A DNA stretch of 7,385 nt from Nanobdellota archaeon (GCA_018816205.1 JAHIWJ010000050.1:1-7385); one strand, 5' to 3'; positions 1 through 5,659 are shown, numbered from the stretch's first letter. Numbers and translations are program-made. Notes: generated by a model from the letters alone, not told the origin.

Positions 1-108
1 ACGATGAAGCACTACATCGAAGACTGTCAAGACAAGCATTGGGAAAGGGCTTCAGCCCCTAAACTTGTTGAGGGTATGCAAAAAAGAATTGTTGATTTTG
101 CAACTTAA
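1..108 (+). CDS. C-terminal tail of an unidentified plus-strand protein (partial, enters from the left edge)
   Basis: Frame 1 is open from the first base to a TAA at 106-108 and encodes 35 residues. It contains the stretch HYIEDCQDKHWERA and ends KRIVDFAT. The amino-acid mix, both charged and aromatic, looks like a genuine protein end rather than random sequence, but I do not recognise the family. The upstream part lies outside the window. Two inverted repeats (47-60 and 77-102) fall inside this reading frame, which is unusual for coding DNA and leaves some doubt that it is a real gene end. A strong hairpin begins five bases after the stop. Confidence 0.4.
   Translation, partial: TMKHYIEDCQDKHWERASAPKLVEGMQKRIVDFAT
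47..60. repeat. Inverted repeat with a GGGCT/AGCCC core
   Basis: GGGCTTCAGCCC forms a short stem-loop. It closely resembles the second palindrome at 113-132 (GGGCTTTAGCCC core), so the two may be copies of one element about 65 bases apart. It lies within the open frame of the left-edge gene tail. Confidence 0.45.
77..102. repeat. Inverted repeat TGCAAAA / TTTTGCA
   Basis: Perfect 7-base arms at 77-83 and 96-102 enclose a 12-base loop. A smaller alternative stem, GTTG/CAAC (91-94 and 101-104), overlaps it. It is one of four inverted repeats packed between 47 and 154. Confidence 0.45.
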
Positions 109-112
109 AACG

Positions 113-132
113 CTGAGGGCTTTAGCCCTCGG
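113..132. repeat. Strong palindrome just after the left-edge stop codon (terminator-like hairpin or insertion-sequence end)
   Basis: GAGGGC and GCCCTC (115-120 and 125-130) enclose the loop TTTA. The stem extends outward by T-G (114/131) and C-G (113/132) pairs. It begins five bases after the TAA at 106-108, so it could end that transcript, although no T-run follows. The motif GGCTTTAGCC followed by GGTAGTTTAC also resembles, from memory, the 3' hairpin ends of IS200/IS605-family elements. A further arm pair, TAGTTT/AAACTA (133-138 and 149-154), follows directly. Confidence 0.5.
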
Positions 133-207
133 TAGTTTACTCATGGCCAAACTACTCCGATTGGGGAAGGCCATTTTGGGCAGCATGGTTTTGATCACCG
201 AAGGAAC

Positions 208-486
208 ATGAAGTATTCTTCGAGAAATAAAAATTTTAATCGGTTTTTGTGGGAAACATTGCAATACCTAAGGTTAGATGATGATTGTGATGATCAGGAT
301 TTTCAAGTAAGGGGTTTTAAGACTCTTGAAGCAAGGTTCATGGGAGGATATTTTGAGTTTGTTGTTACAAAGAGAAACAGAGTAAAGTTCCTAGATTATA
401 AGGTTAATGAGACCTATTTTAGCCAAGGTATCTTAACTTGCCGGGGCGAGGTTCATAGCACAGACCGTCCTCGAGGAGCTTTTTGA
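208..486 (+). CDS. Hypothetical acidic protein, possibly a gene remnant
   Basis: This 92-residue frame has an acidic patch (LDDDCDDQDF, about residues 23-32) and a protein-like strand-rich part (GGYFEFVVTKRNRVKFLDYK, about residues 47-66). I recognise no family. The same frame is open further back to 136, reading HGQTTPIGEGHFG before the ATG, so the true protein may once have begun upstream. The ATG has only an AAGGA two bases away, too close for a normal ribosome binding site, and no TATA box is apparent. The last 23 codons lie antisense to the end of the RPA32-like gene, so the C-terminus is probably shorter or degraded. It may be a fragment, a small real gene or chance. Confidence 0.35.
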   Translation: MKYSSRNKNFNRFLWETLQYLRLDDDCDDQDFQVRGFKTLEARFMGGYFEFVVTKRNRVKFLDYKVNETYFSQGILTCRGEVHSTDRPRGAF

Positions 487-1051
487 TTTCATTGTTGATT
501 GTTGCCGGAGGCTCTTTAAGCTCCATAATTATTTTGTCGATGTCGATGCCTCCTTCGGGCTCTGTTGCCTTGACCATTGTCAGGATTTTGTCTTTGAGTT
601 CGGCGATTTGTCCTCTATCGAGGGTTTTTGGGGCTTCAGCTTCAACCTCTAGTTTTCTTACTAGGAGGAATGAAGGGTCTTTTTTCTTTAGAATTTCGGG
701 AGTTATGTAAAGCTCGTTGTTCCAGACGCGGATTAATCCGATGACTAGCAATGTATCCCCTTGATTGAATGGTTCGATTTTTGCAACATCATCGCCAAAG
801 AGTTTTATTTTGATTTGGCCAGATGCATCGTCAAGAGTTAATGATGCGAATTTTTTTTCGCCTTCCTGGAGGAATTTGTCAACCACATTTGCAATTAGAT
901 TAACTCGGACAACTTCTTTTCCGTTGACTTCAATGTTTCGGAGTCGCTCGTTTTCTAGGTTTTGTTTTGCTTCGTTGATTTGTCCGATGCGGACTTTATA
1001 GGCCACTTTTCTCTTTAATACCTCTTGCGTTGTTGGGAGTTGCGTGTTCAT
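419..1051 (-). CDS. RPA32-like single-strand DNA-binding subunit (OB-fold plus winged helix)
   Basis: The 210-residue protein has the architecture of archaeal RPA32/RPA2-like proteins. An OB-fold spans about residues 48-123 (VNLIANVVDKF, ASLTLDDASGQIKIKLFGDD, then VIGLIRVWNNELYITPE). A linker and a C-terminal winged helix follow at about 148-209 (IDKIIMELKEPPATINNEIK, then LLEDGLCYEPRPGKLRYLG). No zinc-binding cysteines are present. The known role of the family is to bind single-stranded DNA with a larger RPA subunit during replication and repair, and the winged helix recruits partners. It is the last gene of a replication cluster headed by mcm. The ATG is supported by a TATA box about 25 bases upstream and no ribosome binding site, so the message is probably leaderless. 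Its 3' end overlaps a weak convergent frame at 419-486. Confidence 0.9.
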   Translation of the reverse strand: MNTQLPTTQEVLKRKVAYKVRIGQINEAKQNLENERLRNIEVNGKEVVRVNLIANVVDKFLQEGEKKFASLTLDDASGQIKIKLFGDDVAKIEPFNQGDTLLVIGLIRVWNNELYITPEILKKKDPSFLLVRKLEVEAEAPKTLDRGQIAELKDKILTMVKATEPEGGIDIDKIIMELKEPPATINNEIKKLLEDGLCYEPRPGKLRYLG

Positions 1052-1071
1052 ATTTTTGGAAGTGAAAGATG

Positions 1072-1079
1072 TTTTATAA
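1072..1079 (-). promoter_or_regulatory. TATA box of the RPA32-like gene
   Basis: TTATAAAA on the minus strand is preceded by a purine-rich stretch (AAAACC) suitable for TFB. Its centre lies about 25 bases before the ATG at 1051, placing transcription start at or next to the start codon. The TAA stop of the preceding gene (1074-1076) is part of the box. Confidence 0.7.
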
Positions 1080-1502
1080 GGTTTTATGTTGTTTCCTGGT
1101 AACCTTCTCGTATCGAGGAATTTTTGGGGACCATTGTTCTTTTGGCCTTAGGCGGGCGATCGCATATCCTACGCCTGCGACCACGACCCCGTAAATCGCG
1201 TTTTCCGCGCTGGTTTCCAGGGCAGTGGTAACTTTCTGTGCTTTTTGTTCAATGGTATCTTCGTTTATATTAAATGCGCTTTCGCGGGCGGATGATATGG
1301 TCTCGCCAAAATCTTCAAGAACTTCTATGAAGCTGTTTGCGAAAGTTCTTCCTGAGAATGTTGCAAGAGTAAGCCCTGCAAGGCAGATAACTGCGCCGAT
1401 TCTTTGCCGCGTTATGTAATCTCTCCAGCCAGGTTTTGTTTTTATAGTTCTATCTTGCTGTTTGTTTATCTGATAGATGGGTTCTTCATAAGCAGGCCTC
1501 AT
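1074..1502 (-). CDS. Small two-helix membrane protein of unknown function
   Basis: The protein has 142 residues. It starts with a polar, basic N-terminus of about 34 residues and has a first hydrophobic helix at about 35-50 (IGAVICLAGLTLATFS). A middle region (about 55-100) is rich in Glu, Ala and Ser and looks helical. A second hydrophobic helix follows at about 102-117 (AIYGVVVAGVGYAIAR), then a basic tail. I recognise no family. With positive charge on both ends, both termini are probably cytoplasmic and the acidic loop external. It sits between mcm and the RPA32-like gene with gaps of about 25 and 22 bases, and has its own leaderless promoter. A link to replication is suggested only by position. 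Confidence 0.75.
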   Translation of the reverse strand: MRPAYEEPIYQINKQQDRTIKTKPGWRDYITRQRIGAVICLAGLTLATFSGRTFANSFIEVLEDFGETISSARESAFNINEDTIEQKAQKVTTALETSAENAIYGVVVAGVGYAIARLRPKEQWSPKIPRYEKVTRKQHKTL

Positions 1503-1524
1503 GCGAAGTTTATCAAAAATAGTG

Positions 1525-1533
1525 TTTTTATAA
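1525..1533 (-). promoter_or_regulatory. TATA box of the small membrane protein gene
   Basis: TTATAAAAA on the minus strand is centred about 27 bases before the ATG at 1502, with no ribosome binding site between, which indicates a leaderless message. The TAA stop of mcm (1528-1530) lies inside the box in the same register as at the next promoter downstream (TTA-TAA-AA). Confidence 0.7.
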
Positions 1534-3561
1534 CCTCTGTATGTAACCTTTTTTGGGTTTGAAGATGTCGCCGGACTTTGATAACTGATCCAGGGCTTCT
1601 TCGAGTTCGGTTTGAGATACTTTGTTTTCTATGGCTTTTTCTAATTCTTCCAAGGGGATTAGTTTTCCGAGCCGGGATTCTAACTGTGTGAGGATTTCTT
1701 TGACCATAATTATTTTGCCGCGTTTTGAGGAGGTGATGCCGGTGGTCATGCGGTCAATGTCGAATGATTTTGTTTCTTCGTCATAGCCGACTTGGGTGAG
1801 CGAAGTTTTAAGGAGTTGGATGGCTATCTTTGCGTCGTTTCTTTCTACAGTTTCAGAGAGGCGCATCTTGGCGTGAGCCTCACTCAGGCGGACGATGCCT
1901 TCTAATTGTCTGGCGGTGATGGGGATAGGTTTTATGTCAGAGTCTTTGATTTGGGTCGACTGGTTCCTAAGTTTGACGTAGAACTCTTTTATTTCTTCTA
2001 CGGCTTCGTCTGTCAATTTTGGTTTGAATTTTTGGCGGGCATACGCTATGTATTTTCTTAGGAGTTTGCTTTCGACGACGTCGCGGATTACTTCTTGTTG
2101 GTGTTCTTCCAGAACTTGGGTTGCGATGGCTTCGTCTTGTTTTTTGTTTGGCAGGTCGCGAATTACGAAGATGACGTCGAACCTTGAGAGCAATGCCGGA
2201 GAGATGTCAATTTGCTGGGGGATCGGTGTGTAAGGGTCGAATCTTCCCATTTTAGGGTTTCCTGCTGCGAGGACGGTTGTTTCTGCTCTTAATGTTGCTT
2301 GAATGTTTGCTTTTGAGATTGTGACGCATTGCTGCTCCATCGCTTCGTGCATTGTCGAACGGTCGTGTTCTTCCATTTTTTCAATTTCATCAATGCAGAC
2401 TACGCCTTTGTTTGATAGGACCATGGCTCCGCCTTCTAAACTCCAACCACGTAAAAATTCGTCTTTGACGACTGCCGCAGTTAGGCCTGCTGCTGTTGCG
2501 GCTTTGCCAGAGACGTATCTGCCTTTTGGGGCGATGGTGGAGGTGTATTTTAGCAGGACTGATTTTGCGACGCCGGGATCACCAACGAGAAGGACGTGGA
2601 TGTCTCCTCTTGTGAAGCCGCCGTCTGACTTTTTCTTTTTTACGCCGCTGAAAAGTTGTAGTAGAACAGCTTCTTTAATTTGGTCGAAACCGTAAATGCT
2701 TGAGGCGATGCTTTTTGAAAGCCGTTCGAAGACTTTTGGGTCGGCGGCGATTTCGAGGATTTGGCGTTCGTCTTCTTCTGTCATCTCTATCTCGTCGAAT
2801 GTTTCTTCCGTTGAAACGAGGTTGTTTGCTTCGATGGCGTGGTCGAATCTTGTGGAGATTGCGCCGGTCTGAAGGGGGACTGGAATTTCTTTTAGGATTC
2901 CGTGGACTCTTACTCTGCTTCCGGGAGTTGTGTGTTTTTCCATGCGGATGTCTACGAGGTCTTCTTTAAGGAAGACATTGATTCTTCGCGGTTGTTCGCC
3001 TCCTTCCAGAGTATCTGGAGATTCTTCGATTACTAATCGCTGTGCGTCAACCATTTCTTTGCTTAGGAGTTTGAAGTTTCCTTTCCAGCCGCATGAGCAT
3101 CGTGAGGGGTTTTGGAATTTTCTTTCTATCTGGAGGACGGAGAGGATTGCGCCGCAGTTGGGACATTCGAATCTTGCGTTTACGACTTGGGGGCGGACTT
3201 CTGATGCTTGTCTGATTATTCCTTCCGTTGAGAGGAGTTTGTCCAGGTGTTTTGCTCGGATTGCTCGGATTGGGGTGAGACAGCTTTTTGGAAGGTCTGT
3301 AAGCCTGACGCGTGTTTTTTTGTCTCCGAGGAATTCTGATTCTTCCAAAGCGACCTCTAGGAGGGCAAGGGTTTCTTCCGGAAGGTCTAGGAGGTTGTCT
3401 GCAAGAATTGTAGAAAACTCCTGCAGTTTGTTGAAGTCAAGCTTGATAATTCCTTCTTCTTTTCTGAGGGATTCGCCGACTTCTTTTTTGTGGGCATTGA
3501 AAAAGTTTTTTGCTTCTAAAACGAGGTCTTCCTTTTGTCTCTTTTTTACACCTAATTCCAT
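1528..3561 (-). CDS. mcm: Archaeal replicative helicase MCM
   Basis: The 677-residue protein has normal archaeal MCM length and all diagnostic parts. The N-terminal oligomerisation/OB region spans about 1-255 and holds a zinc site made of C133, C136, C155 and C157. The AAA+ domain spans about 280-570, with Walker A GDPGVAKS (327-334), Walker B VVCIDEIEKM (387-396, D391 and E392 catalytic), sensor 1 AAGNP (N435), arginine finger LLSRFD (R460) and sensor 2 ITARQLE (R551). A winged helix covers about 612-677. The protein forms a hexameric ring that unwinds DNA 3' to 5' at the fork. No intein or frameshift is seen. The last cysteine pair is CxC rather than the commoner CxxC. The ATG is fixed by a TATA box about 25 bases upstream. 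The gene heads the replication cluster. Confidence 0.98.
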   Translation of the reverse strand: MELGVKKRQKEDLVLEAKNFFNAHKKEVGESLRKEEGIIKLDFNKLQEFSTILADNLLDLPEETLALLEVALEESEFLGDKKTRVRLTDLPKSCLTPIRAIRAKHLDKLLSTEGIIRQASEVRPQVVNARFECPNCGAILSVLQIERKFQNPSRCSCGWKGNFKLLSKEMVDAQRLVIEESPDTLEGGEQPRRINVFLKEDLVDIRMEKHTTPGSRVRVHGILKEIPVPLQTGAISTRFDHAIEANNLVSTEETFDEIEMTEEDERQILEIAADPKVFERLSKSIASSIYGFDQIKEAVLLQLFSGVKKKKSDGGFTRGDIHVLLVGDPGVAKSVLLKYTSTIAPKGRYVSGKAATAAGLTAAVVKDEFLRGWSLEGGAMVLSNKGVVCIDEIEKMEEHDRSTMHEAMEQQCVTISKANIQATLRAETTVLAAGNPKMGRFDPYTPIPQQIDISPALLSRFDVIFVIRDLPNKKQDEAIATQVLEEHQQEVIRDVVESKLLRKYIAYARQKFKPKLTDEAVEEIKEFYVKLRNQSTQIKDSDIKPIPITARQLEGIVRLSEAHAKMRLSETVERNDAKIAIQLLKTSLTQVGYDEETKSFDIDRMTTGITSSKRGKIIMVKEILTQLESRLGKLIPLEELEKAIENKVSQTELEEALDQLSKSGDIFKPKKGYIQRL

Positions 3562-3833
3562 GTATTTTTTAGAAGAGGTTTCTTTAAATTGTTTGTTGTT
3601 TTTGAGGTTCTGTTAAAAAGTCAGAATTGCAGACTTACTGTCTTATTAGGGTGTGGTAGCGGCGTGGCGGGAGGATTTTTACTGCAAATAAAACAAAAAT
3701 GGGTTTGAAATCTGCGCAACAAAGATTTTCGATAGAGCCTGTTTTTTAAGGTAGGATTACTTTTATGTAGTAAACTCAGGAGTTAGTTTATTTTGGGGTT
3801 ATGGGCTTTGAGAATTCGGTAAGTATCAGTTAT
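3562..3833. other. Intergenic spacer with no convincing gene
   Basis: This 272-base gap separates the metallopeptidase gene from mcm. The mcm promoter occupies its left end. No reading frame with a start codon, no tRNA-like arms and no C/D-box pair could be supported. It contains an inverted repeat TAAACT/AGTTTA (3771-3776 and 3785-3790), a T-rich tract on the minus strand at about 3684-3700, and a GC-rich patch at about 3650-3674. A minus-strand frame without a start is open for about 53 codons across the middle, which could be chance. Confidence 0.5.
3581..3590 (-). promoter_or_regulatory. TATA box of mcm
   Basis: AATTTAAAGA on the minus strand is centred about 25 bases before the mcm ATG at 3561. 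No ribosome binding site precedes the ATG, so the mcm message is probably leaderless, as for the two genes after it. Confidence 0.65.
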
Positions 3834-3838
3834 TTATA
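3832..3838 (-). promoter_or_regulatory. TATA-like element overlapping the metallopeptidase stop codon
   Basis: CCTATAAATAAC on the minus strand includes the TAA stop of the metallopeptidase gene (3834-3836), the same arrangement as the promoters at 1072 and 1525. It would place a transcription start near 3809, but no coding start lies there, so it is either chance or the promoter of a small non-coding RNA. Confidence 0.3.
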
Positions 3839-4265
3839 GGCTTAATTCTCTTTGGAATTGGTAATTATAACCTGAAGATTTGAGGCTTTCGAATTTTTCA
3901 TGGAGAAGTTTGACGTTTTTATCGCAGACAAAGTCGTGCTGACGGAAGCCGCCGCCGAAGGTTTTTGGGATGTGCATGAGTTCGTGGATGATTGTTCTGT
4001 TTTGGTCTTTTTTTGACATTTTTTCGAAAGGTTCTAGAAATTCTATGGCGTAGAATGCTTTTGTGTTCATGGCGTGCTGCATGAGTTTGCCGAGAGCGTG
4101 GCAGCGGGCGATTGTTCTTTTTGTTGAGGAACCCCTGCTTCTGAAACACCTGACCCTGTCGGTTTTTATGTGAGCCATTTCGAGAGTATTAACTATGTCA
4201 ATCATTCTTTGCTGTAAATCGGGAGCGTATTCGTATTTCATTTTTTTATCGGAATGTTTTTGCAT
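3834..4265 (-). CDS. Small HExxH metallopeptidase (predicted metallopeptidase family, COG4900 / phage-metallopeptidase-like)
   Basis: The zinc-protease motif is IIHELMHIPKTFGGGFRQHD. H-E-x-x-H supplies two zinc ligands and the catalytic Glu, and a further His follows in GGGFRQHD. The preceding segments KYEYAPDLQQR, RVRCFRSRGSS and YAIEFLEPFEKMSKKDQNRT match my memory of this archaeal family, which is usually about 110-140 residues. No signal peptide is seen, so it is likely cytoplasmic; its substrate is unknown. The start is uncertain. The frame is open back to a TTG at 4388, which would overlap the preceding gene by 20 bases. ATG codons occur at 4265 (used here) and 4241, the latter matching where the family usually begins (MKYEYAPD). 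None has a ribosome binding site. It is the last gene of the kinase cluster. Confidence 0.85.
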   Translation of the reverse strand: MQKHSDKKMKYEYAPDLQQRMIDIVNTLEMAHIKTDRVRCFRSRGSSTKRTIARCHALGKLMQHAMNTKAFYAIEFLEPFEKMSKKDQNRTIIHELMHIPKTFGGGFRQHDFVCDKNVKLLHEKFESLKSSGYNYQFQRELSL

Positions 4266-4356
4266 CCACTTACTTAGGAAGTCCAAAGCTCGATATCTAG
4301 GTGGCTCTGGGATTGCAGTAAAAACATTCTTTTTTAGATTCTGATTTAGAATGGAG

Positions 4357-4367
4357 AGTTTATAGAG
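4357..4367 (-). promoter_or_regulatory. Possible internal TATA box for the metallopeptidase gene
   Basis: CTCTATAAACT on the minus strand lies just after the stop of the second DUF167 gene. It would start transcription near 4336. No in-frame canonical start is located there, so it would give a leader of about 70-95 bases to the ATGs at 4265 or 4241. It may instead be chance in AT-rich DNA. Confidence 0.35.
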
Positions 4368-4368
4368 T

Positions 4369-4587
4369 TTATTGTAGAATTTCAACAATCTTATTTCTCG
4401 AAGTAGGGGTTTTAATTTTAATCTTAGTTTGTGAGATTGAGAAGTGTTTTGCCAGGAGTTTTGTGAGTTCGAGATTGGCTTTGCCTTTTTCTGGAGGTTC
4501 TTTTATGTAAGCGATGTATTCGTTGTCTATGATTTTTTCTAGTGAAGGCTTTTGTGAATGGAGGTTTACTTTGATTTTGAGGATCAT
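4369..4587 (-). CDS. DUF167 (YggU/UPF0235) family protein, canonical copy
   Basis: From the ATG at 4587 the protein has 72 residues. It keeps the family signature: EPPEKGKANLELTKLLAKHF (residues 30-49), then KIKIKTPTSRNKIVEIL, corresponding to the PPxxGxAN motif and the final strand of DUF167 proteins. The molecular function of the family is unknown. An in-frame TTG five codons earlier (4602) would overlap the preceding gene, whereas the ATG begins one base after that gene's stop, so translation is probably coupled. It aligns without gaps to the neighbouring protein at 4589-4804, showing tandem duplication. Confidence 0.85.
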   Translation of the reverse strand: MILKIKVNLHSQKPSLEKIIDNEYIAYIKEPPEKGKANLELTKLLAKHFSISQTKIKIKTPTSRNKIVEILQ

Positions 4588-4588
4588 G

Positions 4589-4804
4589 TTAAAGAATTTC
4601 AACGATTCTGTTTTCCGGGTCGGCGGCTTCGAGGATTATTTTTTGAAGAGGGGAGAAAAATTCTTTTGAGACGAGTTTTGTTAGAACATCGTCGATTTCA
4701 GTTTCTTCGACTGATCTGGAAAGGTAGGCCATGTATTTGTCTCGGGTGACTTTTTCCAGGTATGTTTTTGGACAGTTTTTTTTGATGCGGATTTGGATAA
4801 TCAT
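4589..4804 (-). CDS. DUF167-like protein, diverged copy
   Basis: This 71-residue protein aligns end to end and without gaps with its neighbour at 4369-4587, with about 25 of 71 positions identical by eye (shared LEK, AY, LTKL, IVEIL). The signature loop PPEKGKAN of DUF167 is replaced by SVEETEID at the same position, so whatever the loop does has changed or been lost. Its ATG overlaps the TGA stop of the GHMP kinase in the ATGA arrangement, a typical translational coupling signal, and no separate ribosome binding site is seen. No family function is known. Confidence 0.8.
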   Translation of the reverse strand: MIIQIRIKKNCPKTYLEKVTRDKYMAYLSRSVEETEIDDVLTKLVSKEFFSPLQKIILEAADPENRIVEIL

Positions 4805-5658
4805 TTTCTGGTGATTTCGATGCCTTTGTAGTCAAATTTTAGAGGAATGACCTGTATGTTTTTGATTTTTCCTTTGAGTTCGTTGATTTCCCTGGAGAGG
4901 GTTCTTTTCCATTCCGGGCGGGTGTAGAAGAGCATGCAGCCGCCTCCGCCTGCGCCTGTCGCTCTGGCTGCTAGGAAATTTCTTCTGCAGTACTCCTGGA
5001 TTTTTTTCATTGAAAGTGTCTCCATCAGAGGATGAAGTTTTTTCTGGAGCTCCCAGGTTTCATTTATTAGTTCAGCCATTTTCTTTTCGTTGTGGACGTT
5101 TTTTTTCATCAGGCCGGCAATGATTCGCATTCTGTCTATCTGCGGAATGAATCTGATGAAGCGGCGGCCTTCGAAAACTTTTTCGTGGACGCTTGCAGAG
5201 ATGTGGCCTTCGCCGGTGAAGACCAAAAGAAGTCTTTCTTCAAGATGTTTTACTTGCTGTTTTGTCAATGGTTCTCGGTGGATGCCGCCGTTTTTTCTGA
5301 ACTCCCAGTAATTGACGCCGCCGAAAACTGCTGCTGCCTGGTCCTGGTAGCCAGCTCTTTGGCCTACGATAGCGTTCTCGAAAGTGTGGACTCTCTTGAT
5401 GAGTTCAATTTTGTTGTTTATTAAAATTGGGTTTGCTGCGACGATGTAGGCAGTTCTTAATGCTCCTGATGTGCCGAGGCCGGAGTGTCCTGGGACTTTT
5501 TCCAGGGAGTTTATTAATTTTCCGTCTTTGAGTGTCGCGGAGACTCGCTGGCGGATTGCGGCGTTCAGAACTGCGCCGCCGAACTCATTAACAAATGGGG
5601 CTGCATCTGACCAACCGGCGGAAATGTCTATTCTAACTGGGCAAGTAACTTGTAACAT
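4801..5658 (-). CDS. GHMP-family sugar kinase, fucokinase/heptose-7-phosphate-kinase-like, compact
   Basis: The 285-residue protein carries the three GHMP kinase motifs. The N-terminal substrate strand PVRIDISAGWSDAAPF, then GGAVLNAAI, resembles fucokinases and HddA-type heptose kinases. The ATP loop is PGHSGLGTSGA (56-66). AGYQDQ (102-107) holds the probable catalytic Asp106. Motif 3 is ATGAGGGGCMLF (233-244). The family phosphorylates a sugar or sugar phosphate with ATP; the exact substrate cannot be read here. Only about 20 residues separate the first strand from the ATP loop, where HddA and fucokinases have about 50-90, so the N-lobe is shortened. The ATG at 5658 is chosen over the GTG at 5664 because the GTG lies within a strong Shine-Dalgarno sequence. 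The gene heads the four-gene unit and overlaps the next by four bases. Confidence 0.85.
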   Translation of the reverse strand: MLQVTCPVRIDISAGWSDAAPFVNEFGGAVLNAAIRQRVSATLKDGKLINSLEKVPGHSGLGTSGALRTAYIVAANPILINNKIELIKRVHTFENAIVGQRAGYQDQAAAVFGGVNYWEFRKNGGIHREPLTKQQVKHLEERLLLVFTGEGHISASVHEKVFEGRRFIRFIPQIDRMRIIAGLMKKNVHNEKKMAELINETWELQKKLHPLMETLSMKKIQEYCRRNFLAARATGAGGGGCMLFYTRPEWKRTLSREINELKGKIKNIQVIPLKFDYKGIEITRK

Positions 5659-5659
5659 A

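Noticed and set aside
52..264. Minus-strand frame of 70 codons at the left edge
   Set aside because: It crosses the hairpins, has no promoter or ribosome binding site, and its basic, low-information sequence looks like chance.
270..300. GATGATGA repeats resembling a C/D-box RNA C box
   Set aside because: They are explained by the run of Asp codons in the 208-486 frame, and no paired D box or kink-turn arrangement is present.
483..1001. Plus-strand frames at 483-710 and 765-1001
   Set aside because: They are antisense shadows of the RPA32-like gene with Ser/Ile-rich composition and no family features.
2303..3616. Three long plus-strand open frames opposite mcm (2303-2695, 2700-2969, 2930-3616)
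   Set aside because: They lie antisense to an unmistakable helicase, are rich in Arg, Ser and Leu as expected from the opposite of a coding strand, and show no domain motif.
3699..3749. 16-codon plus-strand frame in the spacer upstream of mcm
   Set aside because: It is too short, lacks a ribosome binding site or TATA box, and has no distinctive composition.
3919..4149. Minus-strand frame in a different register within the metallopeptidase gene
   Set aside because: It is Arg/His/Pro-rich without recognisable motifs and overlaps the conserved HExxH coding sequence.
5090..5424. Plus-strand frames at 5090-5311 and 5092-5424
   Set aside because: They overlap each other and lie antisense to the GHMP kinase, whose motifs are intact.
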